From Actinomadura rifamycini DSM 43936 (GTDB taxonomy: Bacteria; Actinomycetota; Actinomycetes; Streptosporangiales; Streptosporangiaceae), in NCBI RefSeq assembly GCF_000425065.1, contig NZ_AULB01000021.1:102346-166345 (forward strand): a stretch of 64,000 nucleotides of DNA. Reading direction: 5' to 3'. The position numbers and the translations under genes are program-made. This document shows positions 1 to 8,503 of the stretch, piece after piece. Within the stretch, counting starts at the first letter, position 1. Each line of letters starts with the position of its first letter. The notes under the pieces were generated by a model. It was not told the origin of the DNA and searched no databases. It saw only the letters and a list, made by a program, of their open reading frames with translations.

Positions 1-254
1 TCCTCGAGGAGGTCCTCGCGGCGGCGGCGGGCGGCGTCCGCCCGCGCCGCGTCGAGGAACCGGCGCCAGGCCACGGTGACCAGCCAGCCCTTCGGGTCGC
101 GCGGCGGGTCGTCCGGCCAGACGCGCAGCGCCTCGACCAGCGCGTCCTGCACGGCGTCCTCGGCCGCCGCGAAGTCGGCTCCGCGGCGGACGAGGATCCC
201 GAGGACGTTCGGCGTGAGGCCGCGGAGGAGGACCTCGTCGACCGGAGCGTTCAT
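1..254 (-). CDS. ECF RNA polymerase sigma factor, N-terminal part (cut by window edge)
   Basis: The first 84 codons of an extracytoplasmic-function sigma factor are visible; the rest lies outside the window. The region-2 helix (AAAEDAVQDALVEALRVW) is followed by a WLVTVAWRRFLDAAR stretch typical of region 2.3/2.4, which opens the -10 element. The ATG at 254 overlaps the stop of the upstream YCII gene (ATGA, 251-254), so the pair is translationally coupled. ECF factors of this type are known to occur beside YCII/DGPF proteins, which supports the call. Region 4 and any C-terminal extension cannot be assessed. Confidence 0.85.
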   Translation of the reverse strand, partial: MNAPVDEVLLRGLTPNVLGILVRRGADFAAAEDAVQDALVEALRVWPDDPPRDPKGWLVTVAWRRFLDAARADAARRRREDLLE

Positions 255-658
255 TCCGTGATCGTGGGCGCCTCGCCCAGGAACGGGCGCACCTCGAGCC
301 ACTCGTGGATCGGCTTCCCGCCCGCCCCGGGCGCCGCCGACAGCTCCCCGGCCAGCTCGACGGCGCGCTCGTACCCGTCGACGTCGATCACCATCCAGCC
401 GGCGATGAGGTCCTTCGTCTCGGCGAACGGGCCGTCGGTGACCGGCGGGCGCCCCTCGCCGTCGTAGCGGACCCACGTCCCCTCGGGCGCGAGCGCCTGG
501 CTGTCGACGTACTCGCCGGTCTCCTCGAGCCGGGCCGCGAAGTCGTTCATGTACTGCACGTGCGCCGAGATCTCCTCCGGCGTCCACCGGTCCATCGGCG
601 CGTCGTTCACCGCGGCCGGGGCGCCTCGGTAGTGCTTCAGCAGCAGGTACTTGGCCAT
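251..658 (-). CDS. YCII/DGPF-domain protein partnered with the ECF sigma factor
   Basis: A 135-residue protein of the YCII-related family, a small ferredoxin-like fold. It starts MAKYLLLKHYRG, and the late DGPFAETKDLIAGWMVIDVD stretch holds the DGPF signature that names this subgroup. The ATG at 658 is chosen because GAGGAG lies just upstream; reading further upstream would add 28 unlikely residues. It precedes and overlaps the sigma gene. Such pairs are widespread, and the YCII protein is presumed to sense or modulate, but its ligand is unknown. Confidence 0.88.
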   Translation of the reverse strand: MAKYLLLKHYRGAPAAVNDAPMDRWTPEEISAHVQYMNDFAARLEETGEYVDSQALAPEGTWVRYDGEGRPPVTDGPFAETKDLIAGWMVIDVDGYERAVELAGELSAAPGAGGKPIHEWLEVRPFLGEAPTITE

Positions 659-773
659 CGCTTCTCCTCGATGCTCGTACGACCCATCTTGGTCGCGCTC
701 ACCCCTGGGACGAAGCCGTCCCCTCGTTCTCGACATCACCACCGAAAGTTTTTTGTTCGCCGGGTGGGGCGGG

Positions 774-2024
774 TCAGCATTGGACGTGGAGGGCCTCCAG
801 GCCGCGTAGGACGAAGCCGGGCTTCCACTTCGGGTCGGCGGTCGGGCGGAGTGCGGGGGCGGCTCTCAGGAGGGCGCCGAAGGACTCGGCGAGCTCGATG
901 CGGCCGAGCGGTGCGCCGAGGCAGTAGTGGATGCCGAGGCCGAAGGTGATGTGCGGGTTCGGGTCGCGGCCCAGGTCAAGGCGGTCCGGGTCGGCGAAGA
1001 CGGCGGGGTCGCGGTTGGCGGACGCGAACAGCAGCGCGACCTCGGCGCCGCGCGGGATGTCGACCCCGGCGACGGTGATGTCTTCGAGGACCCAGCGTTC
1101 GAACATCGGGGCCGGGGTGTCGTAGCGCAGGAGTTCCTCGACGGCGGTGGGCACGAGGGACGGGTCGGCGCGGAGCCGGTCGAGTTCGCCGGGGTTGCGG
1201 AACAGCGACCACCAGCCGTTGCCGGTGGCGTTCACCGTGGCCTCGTGCCCGGCGTTGAGGAGCAGGACGCAGGTGCCGATCAGTTCGTCCTCGGTGAGCC
1301 GGTCGCCGTCGTCGACGACCTGGGCGAGCGCGCTGATCAGGTCGTCGCAGGGTTCGTCCCGGCGGGAGCGGGCCAGGCCCCGCAGGTAGTCGGAGAACTC
1401 GACGGCGGCGCGGACGGCCGTCCGCTGGGTCTCCTCGGACGGGTTGAGCTCGTACATGCCGCAGATGTCGGCCGACCAGGGGCGCAGGAGCGGACGGTCC
1501 TCCGGCGGGACGCCCAGCATCTCGGCGATCACGTTCACCGGGAGCGGCTCGGCGACCTCGGCGAGCAGGTCGCCGCCGCCCTTGGCCGCGAGGGTGCCCG
1601 CCAGCTCCTCGGCGAGTCTCCGGATGGTGGGCCGCAGCCCCTCCACCATGCGTGCGGTGAACGCCTTGGAGACCAGCCGCCGCAGGCGGGTGTGGGTCGG
1701 TGGCTCGACGTCGAGCATTCCGGCGCGGACGAGGTCCCAGAAGGGTTTGAGGAACTCCGCCTCCGCCGGCCGGCCGAACTCCTCGTGCGTGGCCGTGTGC
1801 AGGTACGAGCGGCCGAGCCTGCGGTCGCGCAGGAGCGCGTCGACGTCCTCGTACCGGCTGATCACCCATTGGTCGGTCGGCTCGTGGAAGAACACCGGAC
1901 GTTCGTCCCGGAGCCGCTCGAACACCGGATAAGGGTCGGCCACGAACTCGGGCGACCACGGGTCATAGGACATCATCCTCGAACGATATTTCGCGTTGGT
2001 GCGCGTCTGTCCAGGCTGTTTCAT
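774..2024 (-). CDS. Cytochrome P450 monooxygenase
   Basis: A soluble class I-type bacterial P450 of 416 residues. The I-helix oxygen-binding motif reads NAGHEATVNATGNG, the K-helix ExxR is EELLR, and the heme loop FGLGIHYCLG supplies the cysteine thiolate at about residue 368. All core motifs are intact, so it should be active. ATG 2024 (MKQPGQ) has GGAGG a few bases upstream; a second possible start is MMSYDPW, 16 residues later. No ferredoxin or ferredoxin reductase is adjacent, so its redox partner is elsewhere. The substrate cannot be predicted. It lies downstream of the MocR gene on the same strand, with a 126-bp gap. Confidence 0.93.
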   Translation of the reverse strand: MKQPGQTRTNAKYRSRMMSYDPWSPEFVADPYPVFERLRDERPVFFHEPTDQWVISRYEDVDALLRDRRLGRSYLHTATHEEFGRPAEAEFLKPFWDLVRAGMLDVEPPTHTRLRRLVSKAFTARMVEGLRPTIRRLAEELAGTLAAKGGGDLLAEVAEPLPVNVIAEMLGVPPEDRPLLRPWSADICGMYELNPSEETQRTAVRAAVEFSDYLRGLARSRRDEPCDDLISALAQVVDDGDRLTEDELIGTCVLLLNAGHEATVNATGNGWWSLFRNPGELDRLRADPSLVPTAVEELLRYDTPAPMFERWVLEDITVAGVDIPRGAEVALLFASANRDPAVFADPDRLDLGRDPNPHITFGLGIHYCLGAPLGRIELAESFGALLRAAPALRPTADPKWKPGFVLRGLEALHVQC

Positions 2025-2150
2025 GGGACGCCTCCGTCTCGGGCGGTCGGGACCGGTCCGCCCATCCCCCACGCTGGGCGGACCGGCCACTTCATGCTCG
2101 GTCAGGGCCGGGAGGGGGTGAAGGAAAACCGCGGCCTGTGGATAACTTCG

Positions 2151-3560
2151 TCAGCCGTGCCGGCGGGCGAGCACCTCGCCGATGACGCGGGCGCCCTCGG
2201 GGAAGGCGCCGGGGTTCGGGCCCGCGTAGCCGAGCCGCAGGTAGGGGCCGGTCGGTTCGGCGGGGAACCACTCGTCGCCGGCCGCGACGACGACGCCCGC
2301 GGCCTCGCAGTCCCGGACGAGCCCGGGCAGGTCGGTGGCGTCCGGCAGCCGCACCCACAGGTTCAGCCCGCCCTGCGGCACGTCGAGGCGGGCGGACGGG
2401 ACGTGCTCGCGGATCGCGCCGGCCAGCAGGTCGCGGCGGGCGGTGAGCTGGCGGCGGACGCCCCGCAGGTGCGTGCGCCACGCCGGCTGGGTGACGACGT
2501 CGAGCGCGACGGCCTGCAGCACGCCGCTGACGTACATCGACTCGGCCTGCGCGTCGGCGAGGATGCGCTCGCGGGCGGGGCCGCGCGCGACGACCCCGGC
2601 GACGCGCACCGCGGGCGAGACGCTCTTGGTCAGCGACCGCAGGTACACGACGTGCCCGGCGTCGTCGCGGGCCGCGACCGGGGACGCGTCCGCGGCGATG
2701 CCGAAGTCGTGCGCCCAGTCGTCCTCGATGAGGAACGCGCCGTGCCGCCGGACGAGGTCGAGGACGCGGTCGGCGACGTCCGGGGACCAGCGGGCGCCGG
2801 TCGGGTTGGCGAAGGTCGGCTGGGCGTAGAACGCGCGGGCCCCGGTGTGTTCGAAGGCGCGCGCCAGTTCGTCCGGGTCGGGTCCGTCGATCCCGCTGGG
2901 GACGGGCACGATCCGGACGCCGACCTGCGCGGCGGCGAGGATCGCGCCCCAGTACGTCGGGGACTCCGCGAGGAGCGGGCGGCCCGCGCCGACCAGGGCG
3001 CGGAAGGCGCCGCCGAGCCCGCTCTGGCTGCCGGGGACGACGATGACGTCGCTCGGCGCGGGGGGCGCGGCCCACGCGGGGGCGGCGGCGCCCAGCTCGG
3101 CCGCGAACCACGCCTGGAGGTCGGGCAGCCCGGCGGACGGGGGACGGCCGACGGCCGCGTCGCCGCGCGCCGCACGGGCGAACGCCGTCCTGACCAGGCG
3201 TTCGGGGAGCAGTTCGCGGTCCGGGTAGCCGGAGTGCAGCGCGATCACGTCGTTGGGGGCCTGCCGCAGTGCCGTGGACGTCCGGGGGATCGGGTTCTGG
3301 GGCGACCCGAGCGCGGCGGTCTGCCAGCCGTAGTCGTTGGGGCGCGGCAGGCGGACGGCCCGGACGAACGTGCCCACGCCCGGACGGCTTTCGACCAAGC
3401 CTTGGGACGCGAGGGTCCGCAGCGCCTTCTGCACTGTGACGGGACTCGCCCCGTACTGCGCGACCAAGGACCGCGTGGACGGCAGCCGCGCGCCGGGCGC
3501 GGCGGCGGCGATCCAGTCCCGGAGCCCGGCCACGATACGCGCGCTGCTATCGTCTTTCAT
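2151..3560 (-). CDS. MocR/PdxR-type regulator: GntR winged helix fused to aminotransferase fold
   Basis: A 469-residue transcription factor. Residues about 1-75 form a GntR winged helix (LPSTRSLVAQYGASPVTVQKA), and the rest is a fold-type-I aminotransferase-like domain with the PLP-lysine region LRSLTKSVSPAVRVAG. MocR proteins use PLP or PLP-amino-acid adducts as effector and usually control a neighbouring gene. Here the neighbour is the divergent EamA transporter. The ATG at 3560 overlaps the transporter start (CATG). An alternative upstream start is rejected because the GntR domain begins right after MKDDSSA. Expression is probably autoregulated through the palindromes in the start region. 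Confidence 0.9.
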   Translation of the reverse strand: MKDDSSARIVAGLRDWIAAAAPGARLPSTRSLVAQYGASPVTVQKALRTLASQGLVESRPGVGTFVRAVRLPRPNDYGWQTAALGSPQNPIPRTSTALRQAPNDVIALHSGYPDRELLPERLVRTAFARAARGDAAVGRPPSAGLPDLQAWFAAELGAAAPAWAAPPAPSDVIVVPGSQSGLGGAFRALVGAGRPLLAESPTYWGAILAAAQVGVRIVPVPSGIDGPDPDELARAFEHTGARAFYAQPTFANPTGARWSPDVADRVLDLVRRHGAFLIEDDWAHDFGIAADASPVAARDDAGHVVYLRSLTKSVSPAVRVAGVVARGPARERILADAQAESMYVSGVLQAVALDVVTQPAWRTHLRGVRRQLTARRDLLAGAIREHVPSARLDVPQGGLNLWVRLPDATDLPGLVRDCEAAGVVVAAGDEWFPAEPTGPYLRLGYAGPNPGAFPEGARVIGEVLARRHG

Positions 3561-3582
3561 GAAGGCTGATAGTAGCGCTACT
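3541..3582. promoter_or_regulatory. Operator-like palindromes spanning the overlapping divergent starts of MocR and EamA genes
   Basis: Two dyads overlap. AGTAGCGCTACT at 3571-3582 is a perfect 12-bp palindrome. A longer imperfect dyad runs from CTATC (about 3547) to GATAG (about 3572) and is centred on the shared TCATGA that holds both start codons. No Shine-Dalgarno sequence exists for either gene, so both mRNAs are probably leaderless or nearly so. The symmetry makes both proteins begin MK-x-DSSA. Binding by the MocR protein is inference. Confidence 0.6.
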
Positions 3583-4500
3583 CTTCCGAAGCCCGTTCCG
3601 CTATCGCAGGCGGGACTCTGGTGGGGGCTGCTCGGGGTCGCGGCGTTCTCGCTCACCGTCCCGTTCACCCGGATCGCCGTGCAGGGCGGCGGGATGTCCC
3701 CGCTGTTCGCCGGTGCCGGACGCGCGGTCGTCGCCGCGGCCCTCGCCGCGGCCGCCCTCGCGGTCACGAGGCAGCGCCCGCCGCGCGGCGTCCAGTGGGT
3801 CCGCGTCGCGGTCGTGGCGGGCGGGGTCGTCGCCGGTTTCCCGCTGCTGACCTCGTTCGCGCTCACCACCGCTCCGGCGAGCCACGGGGCCGTCGTGATC
3901 GCGCTGCTGCCCGCGGCGACGGCGGTGACGGCCGTGCTGCGCGCGCACGAGCGCCGGCCGGCCTCGTTCTGGCTCGCGGCGTCCGTCGGCGCGGTCGCCG
4001 CCGTCGGGTTCGCGTCGCTGCAGGGCGGCGGGCTCGGCAGGCCGCACGGGTCCGACCTGCTGCTGTTCGGGGCCGTCCTCGCGGCCGCGATCGGCTACGC
4101 GGAGGGCGGTCTCCTCGCCCGCGAACTCGGCGCGTGGCAGACCGTGTCGTGGGCGCTGGTGGTATCCGCGCCGCCGATGCTCTTGGCCGCCGCGGCGTCG
4201 CTCGTCCGGCACCCGCCGACCGGCGGCCCGGCCGAGTGGTCCGCGTTCGCCTACCTCGGGGTCGTGAGCATGTTCCTCGGCTTCTTCGCCTGGTACCGCG
4301 GGCTCGCGATCGGGCCGATGGCGCGGGTGGGGCAGGTCCAGCTCGTCCAGCCGGTGATGACCATCGGCTGGGCCGCGCTGCTCCTGGGCGAGCCGCTCAC
4401 CTGGCCGACCGTCCTCGGCGGCGTCGCCGTCGTCGCCTGCGCCGCGAGCGCCGTCCACACCCGGCGGGGACGGCCGGCCGGCGCCGGAAAAACCAGGTGA
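3559..4500 (+). CDS. EamA/DMT-family transporter
   Basis: A 313-residue membrane protein with about ten hydrophobic helices, in two EamA repeats (residues about 15-145 and 160-300). The second repeat contains the usual AYLGVVSMFLGFFAWYRGLA stretch. Drug/metabolite transporters of this family export amino acids, metabolites or drugs. Control by a divergent PLP-binding MocR regulator suggests an amino-acid-like or vitamin-B6-related substrate, which is inference. The ATG at 3559 lies in the palindrome shared with the regulator. Confidence 0.9.
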   Translation: MKADSSATLPKPVPLSQAGLWWGLLGVAAFSLTVPFTRIAVQGGGMSPLFAGAGRAVVAAALAAAALAVTRQRPPRGVQWVRVAVVAGGVVAGFPLLTSFALTTAPASHGAVVIALLPAATAVTAVLRAHERRPASFWLAASVGAVAAVGFASLQGGGLGRPHGSDLLLFGAVLAAAIGYAEGGLLARELGAWQTVSWALVVSAPPMLLAAAASLVRHPPTGGPAEWSAFAYLGVVSMFLGFFAWYRGLAIGPMARVGQVQLVQPVMTIGWAALLLGEPLTWPTVLGGVAVVACAASAVHTRRGRPAGAGKTR

Positions 4501-4522
4501 GGACCGCTTTCCGCTCTGCGAC

Positions 4523-4541
4523 GATCACGAGACAGGTGATC
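4523..4541. promoter_or_regulatory. Inverted repeat GATCAC-N7-GTGATC upstream of the RidA gene
   Basis: Perfect 6-bp arms separated by 7 bp lie 20 bp ahead of the GTG start. This suits a repressor site or a short hairpin; no regulator is assigned. Confidence 0.35.
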
Positions 4542-4560
4542 ATCTTCCCGAGGAGCTTCC

Positions 4561-4968
4561 GTGCCCCGTGCCGTCACCCTGATCCGTTCCGCGTCCCTCT
4601 CGGACGTCGCCGAGTACGCCTACGCGGCCACCGCCCCCGCCGACGCCCGCCTGATCTTCCTCGCGGGGTCGTGCCCCCTCGCCGACGACGGCTCCACCGT
4701 CGCCGTCGGCGACTACGCGGGGCAGGCGGCGCGCTGCGTCGAGAACCTGCGGACCGCGCTCGCGGACGCCGGCGCCTCGCTCCAGGACGTCATCAGCACG
4801 CGGGTCCTCGTCGCGTCCGCCCGCCAGGAGGACCTGGTGGCGTCCTGGCAGGTCGTCCGGGACGCGTTCGGCGACCACGACGTGCCCAGCACCCTGATGG
4901 GCGTGACCGTGCTCGGCTACCACGACCAGCTCGTGGAGATCGAGGCCGTCGCGGCGGTCCTCGACTGA
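4561..4968 (+). CDS. RidA/YjgF/YER057c/UK114-family protein
   Basis: A 135-residue protein of the RidA superfamily, trimeric enamine/imine deaminases that hydrolyse reactive 2-aminoacrylate-type intermediates. The conserved arginine region is seen in DVISTRVLVAS, and the C-terminal VEIEAVAAV strand is typical. GTG 4561 follows GAGGAG at good spacing. It is not tightly linked to the EamA gene (60-bp gap with an inverted repeat). Whether it is a true RidA or one of the divergent Rid subfamilies cannot be decided by eye. Confidence 0.88.
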   Translation: MPRAVTLIRSASLSDVAEYAYAATAPADARLIFLAGSCPLADDGSTVAVGDYAGQAARCVENLRTALADAGASLQDVISTRVLVASARQEDLVASWQVVRDAFGDHDVPSTLMGVTVLGYHDQLVEIEAVAAVLD

Positions 4969-4995
4969 CGGACCCGCCGCCCGGACGGGCGTCAG
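4965..4995. terminator. Hairpin between convergent RidA and PH-protein genes
   Basis: CTGACG (4965-4970) pairs with CGTCAG (4990-4995), with further partial pairing inside. It covers both stop codons and could terminate in both directions; there is no T tract. Confidence 0.45.
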
Positions 4996-6545
4996 CGCGC
5001 GGCCCAGTGGGACGGGTCGCCCGCCGCGGCCTTGCGCGCCGCGCGCGCCCTCCGGGCCGTCGAATCGACGATCGCGCGCGCCTCGCCCAGGTCCCGGTCG
5101 GCCGCGGCGACCTGGACGGACCCCGGCGGCGCGTCCACATGGACGGTCGCCAACCCCAGAAGCCTCTGGAGCGGGTTCACGGTCAGACGGACGCTCTGCG
5201 CGCGCGCGTGCGCGATCACGTCCGTCCGTCGGCAGGGCCAGCCGTGGCGGGTCACGAACACGACGTCGTCGGTGCCCGCGCCGTCCGGACGGTCGATCGC
5301 CACCGACTTGCCGGACGCCGGGAGGAGCGGGACGGCGTCCACGTGCGTCCCCGGGAACACCTGCGACACCAGGTGCAGCGCGACGTGGCGCGGGGCGACC
5401 GGCAGGAGCGTCGAGGACAGGGCCTGCCGCTCGCCCGCGTACCCCGCCACCGTGATCTCGACCCGCACCCAGCCGAGGCTCCGCCAGATCGCCGGTTCGA
5501 CGATGCCGACGGCCTGCACGCGGCCGGGAGGAAGCGTCTGCATGCGCGTCTCGAGGAGCCCGTACCGGAGTCGAATCCCGTCCGGCGACAGGGCGACCCG
5601 GAAGTTCGCGTACATCACCATGGGGGCGACCACCGCGCGGAGGAGGCCGAGCAGGATCGGCACGGTGACGGCCAGGATGCCGCCTTCCGTGTAGACCACC
5701 ATGAACACCAGCGTGCCGAGGAAAAGCAGGATCGTCCCTATGACCGGCCAGCGCAGCAGCAGGGACGAGAACAGCGCGCCGAAGGGGACGCGCCACACGT
5801 GCCGTTCGGGTGCCTCCGGGGTGTGGCCCGGCAGCCCGGCGGCGAGGGCGAGCAGTTCCGCGCGCAACTGCTGCGCGGAGTTCCGCCCCACGTACCGCAG
5901 GACGATCTCGCTCTGCTCGCCGCCCGCCAGCTCCACCCGCACCTCCGCGAGCGCGAACACGCGGGTGACGAGCGGCCGGACGATGTCGACGGCCTGGATG
6001 CGCGACAGCGGGATGCGGCGCTTGCGCTTGCGCAGCAGCCCGGTCTCCACGACGAGGTCGTCCCCGTCGACCCGGAAGCGCAGCGCCAGCCACGTCCACA
6101 GGCCCGTGCCGACCGCGATCACGGTGACCGGCACCGACACGATCAGGAACCGCGCGATCACCTCGGGGGTGAGGGCGAGGACGATGCCCCCGTCCGTCTG
6201 GGTCAGCAGCAGCGGAAAGCCCAGCAGGACGAAGTAGACGATCAGGAACACGAACGCGCGGAGCGGCGCCGTGGCCCAGTGCAGCCTGTGGGTGCCCTCG
6301 GAGAACCGCACCGGCGGCCGCATCGGATACCCGTGCGGCGGCCCCGGGTACGGGTGCCCCTGGTACGGGCCAGGCGGACCGTAAGGAGGACGCGGCGGCC
6401 CGTAGGGGCCGGGCGGCCCCTGAGGCGGGCCGGGCGGACCGTACGGGCCCGGCCGTCCCTGCGGGCCGGGCCCACCGGGCGGCGGTCCGTGGGGGCCGGG
6501 CTGCGGACCGTACGGGCCGGGCGGGGGGCCGTAGGGGCCGTTCAC
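4992..6545 (-). CDS. Membrane protein with two bacterial PH (bPH2) domains, YdbT-like
   Basis: A 517-residue protein. Residues 1 to about 75 are a Pro/Gly/Tyr-rich tail of GPYGPP-type repeats. A hydrophobic pair (LRAFVFLIVYFVLLGF and a following helix) leads into a first bPH2 domain (LLRKRKRRIPLSRIQAVDIV). A second membrane pair precedes another PH-like domain (RLRYGLLETRMQTLPPGRVQ). This matches the YdbT type, which occurs beside a YdbS type. GTG 6545 overlaps the stop of the upstream partner (GTGA), so the two are coupled. YdbS/YdbT pairs have been linked to bacteriocin tolerance in Bacillus; the role here is unknown. Confidence 0.85.
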   Translation of the reverse strand: MNGPYGPPPGPYGPQPGPHGPPPGGPGPQGRPGPYGPPGPPQGPPGPYGPPRPPYGPPGPYQGHPYPGPPHGYPMRPPVRFSEGTHRLHWATAPLRAFVFLIVYFVLLGFPLLLTQTDGGIVLALTPEVIARFLIVSVPVTVIAVGTGLWTWLALRFRVDGDDLVVETGLLRKRKRRIPLSRIQAVDIVRPLVTRVFALAEVRVELAGGEQSEIVLRYVGRNSAQQLRAELLALAAGLPGHTPEAPERHVWRVPFGALFSSLLLRWPVIGTILLFLGTLVFMVVYTEGGILAVTVPILLGLLRAVVAPMVMYANFRVALSPDGIRLRYGLLETRMQTLPPGRVQAVGIVEPAIWRSLGWVRVEITVAGYAGERQALSSTLLPVAPRHVALHLVSQVFPGTHVDAVPLLPASGKSVAIDRPDGAGTDDVVFVTRHGWPCRRTDVIAHARAQSVRLTVNPLQRLLGLATVHVDAPPGSVQVAAADRDLGEARAIVDSTARRARAARKAAAGDPSHWAAR

Positions 6546-7207
6546 AGGCCCATGCTCCTCTCCTCGCCCTTCTGCGCGAGCCGGTCGCGCAGCAGCGCGG
6601 CCTCCGCGGCGGGCAGGCCCGGGACGGTCGCGTCCGTGGCGGCCGCCGCGGTGTGCATCCGGACGGTCGCGATGCCCATCCAGCGCTCCAGCAGCCCCGC
6701 CGTGACGTCCACGAACTGCATCCGTCCGTACGGGACGACGATGAGGCGCTTGACGAACACGCCGTGCGTCAGGATGAGGTCGTCGGCGCGCTCGGCGTAC
6801 CCGAAGGACCGTCGGTCGAGTTCCGCCACGATCCCGATGACAACGACCGCCAGGACCACCGCGGCGCCCCACATCGCCGACGCGGCGACGCCTCCGTCGC
6901 GTCCGAGCATGAAGACGCCCAGAGCCCCCACGGGGACGGCCCAGAGCACGGCCGTCAACGCCCGCTGCCAGGTGTGGCGCTTGGAGATCGGCCACCACTT
7001 CTGCCCGCCGCCGGGGGCGAACGCCTCGTCCGGACGGTACCGGGGCTGTGCGGCGACCGGCCCCGCGGCGTTCGGACCGTCTCCCGGCACGGGCCGTCCC
7101 GGCGCGCCTTGCACGGGCCCCTGCGGCACGGGCCCCTGCGGCATCGGGCCGGGCGGCGGCGGGTGCGCGGCGGGGTCGTACGGCTGTCCGCCGTGGTTCG
7201 GGTTCAT
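6542..7207 (-). CDS. Membrane protein with one bacterial PH (bPH2) domain, YdbS-like
   Basis: A 221-residue protein. A Pro/Gln-rich cytosolic tail (about residues 1-75) is followed by two hydrophobic helices (ALTAVLWAVPVGALGVFML and AASAMWGAAVVLAVVVIGIV). The bPH2 core reads DLILTHGVFVKRLIVVPYGR, then MQFVDVTAGLLERWMGIATV. It is the first gene of the two-gene PH operon and overlaps the YdbT-like gene by 4 nt. It is divergent from nuoD, with a 78-bp gap for both promoters. Confidence 0.85.
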   Translation of the reverse strand: MNPNHGGQPYDPAAHPPPPGPMPQGPVPQGPVQGAPGRPVPGDGPNAAGPVAAQPRYRPDEAFAPGGGQKWWPISKRHTWQRALTAVLWAVPVGALGVFMLGRDGGVAASAMWGAAVVLAVVVIGIVAELDRRSFGYAERADDLILTHGVFVKRLIVVPYGRMQFVDVTAGLLERWMGIATVRMHTAAAATDATVPGLPAAEAALLRDRLAQKGEERSMGL

Positions 7208-7285
7208 CGGACCCTAGTCAACCGGAAACGGGCATCGGCCGCCATGGGAGCATGGCCCGGTGACCCGAGCGGCGGAGACGCGACC

Positions 7286-8446
7286 ATGACCACCGAACGG
7301 ATCGTCGGTATCGGCGCGGGCTCGAACTCCTTGGGCAAGGAGCTCGCGACCGAGGACATGACCCTGAACATCGGGCCGCAGCACCCGTCCACGCACGGCG
7401 TGCTCAGGCTCCGGCTGACCCTGGACGGGGAGCGCATCTCCGCCGCCGAACCCATCGTCGGGTACATGCACCGGGGCGCGGAGAAACTGTTCGAGGTCCG
7501 CGACTTCCGCCAGATCCTCGTGCTGGCCAACCGGCACGACTGGCTGTCGGCGTTCTCCAGCGAGCTCGGGGTCGTCATGGCCGTGGAGCGGATGCTGGGC
7601 ATGGAGGTGCCCGTCCGGGCCGTCTGGGCCAGGACGCTGCTCGCCGAGCTGAACCGGATCCTCAACCACCTCATGTTCCTGGGGTCGTACCCCCTGGAAG
7701 TGGGTGCGATGACCCCGATCTTTTACGCGTTCCGTGAGCGTGAGGAACTGCAGCGGGTCATGGAGGAGATCTCCGGCGGCCGCATGCACTACATGTTCAA
7801 CCGCGTGGGCGGCCTGAAGGACGACCTGCCCGCCGGCTGGACGGGACGTGCGCGCCACGCCGTCTCGGTCGTCCGGGGCCGGATGAGCGACATCGCCGAC
7901 CTCATCCTGGACAACGAGATCTTCCGCGCGCGCACACGCGGCGTGGGTGTGCTCACCGAGGAGCAGATCCTGCAGTACGGGGTCTCGGGCCCGATCGCCC
8001 GCGCGTCCGGAGTGGGCTTCGACCTCCGCAGGGACGAACCGTACCTCGCCTACGACGAACTGGACGTCCGCGTGGTGACCCGGTCGGAGGGCGACGCGCT
8101 CGCCCGCTTCGAGTGCCTCCTCGACCAGGTGTACGCGTCCCTCGACCTCGCCGACGCCTGCCTCGACCGCCTCGCCGCGCTGCCGAAGGGCCCGATCAAC
8201 CAGCGCCTGCCGAAGGTCCTGAAGGTCCCGGAGGGCCACACGTACGCGTGGACGGAGAACCCGCTCGGCATCAACGGCTACTACCTGGTGTCGCGCGGCG
8301 AGAAGACGCCGTGGCGGCTGAAGCTGCGCTCCGCGTCCTTCAACAACGTCCAGGTGCTCGCGGAACTGCTTCCCGGCAACCTCGTCGCCGACATGATCGC
8401 GATCCTGGGCTCCATGTTCTTCGTGGTGGGCGACATCGACAAATGA
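7286..8446 (+). CDS. nuoD: Orphan NADH-quinone oxidoreductase subunit D homologue (49-kDa type)
   Basis: A 386-residue protein of the complex I 49-kDa / NuoD family, with NIGPQHPSTHGVLRLRLTLD near the N-terminus, YMHRGAEKLFE, and a late NNVQVLAELLPGNLVADMI stretch. In complex I this subunit forms part of the quinone pocket. No other nuo genes are nearby, so this is a stand-alone paralogue. A similar lone copy near the folate genes is seen in other actinomycetes, from general knowledge. ATG 7286 is preceded by GGCGGAGA. Whether it joins complex I or serves another complex is open. Confidence 0.88.
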   Translation: MTTERIVGIGAGSNSLGKELATEDMTLNIGPQHPSTHGVLRLRLTLDGERISAAEPIVGYMHRGAEKLFEVRDFRQILVLANRHDWLSAFSSELGVVMAVERMLGMEVPVRAVWARTLLAELNRILNHLMFLGSYPLEVGAMTPIFYAFREREELQRVMEEISGGRMHYMFNRVGGLKDDLPAGWTGRARHAVSVVRGRMSDIADLILDNEIFRARTRGVGVLTEEQILQYGVSGPIARASGVGFDLRRDEPYLAYDELDVRVVTRSEGDALARFECLLDQVYASLDLADACLDRLAALPKGPINQRLPKVLKVPEGHTYAWTENPLGINGYYLVSRGEKTPWRLKLRSASFNNVQVLAELLPGNLVADMIAILGSMFFVVGDIDK

Positions 8447-8460
8447 CCCGCACGGACTCC

Positions 8461-8475
8461 GGGCGCAGAGCGCCC
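8461..8475. terminator. Short hairpin downstream of nuoD
   Basis: GGGCGC-AGA-GCGCCC forms a perfect 6-bp stem 15 bp after the nuoD stop. There is no T tract, so terminator function is tentative. Confidence 0.4.
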
Positions 8476-8503
8476 TACGTCCGCGCGTGACGAGCCGCCG
8501 CCC

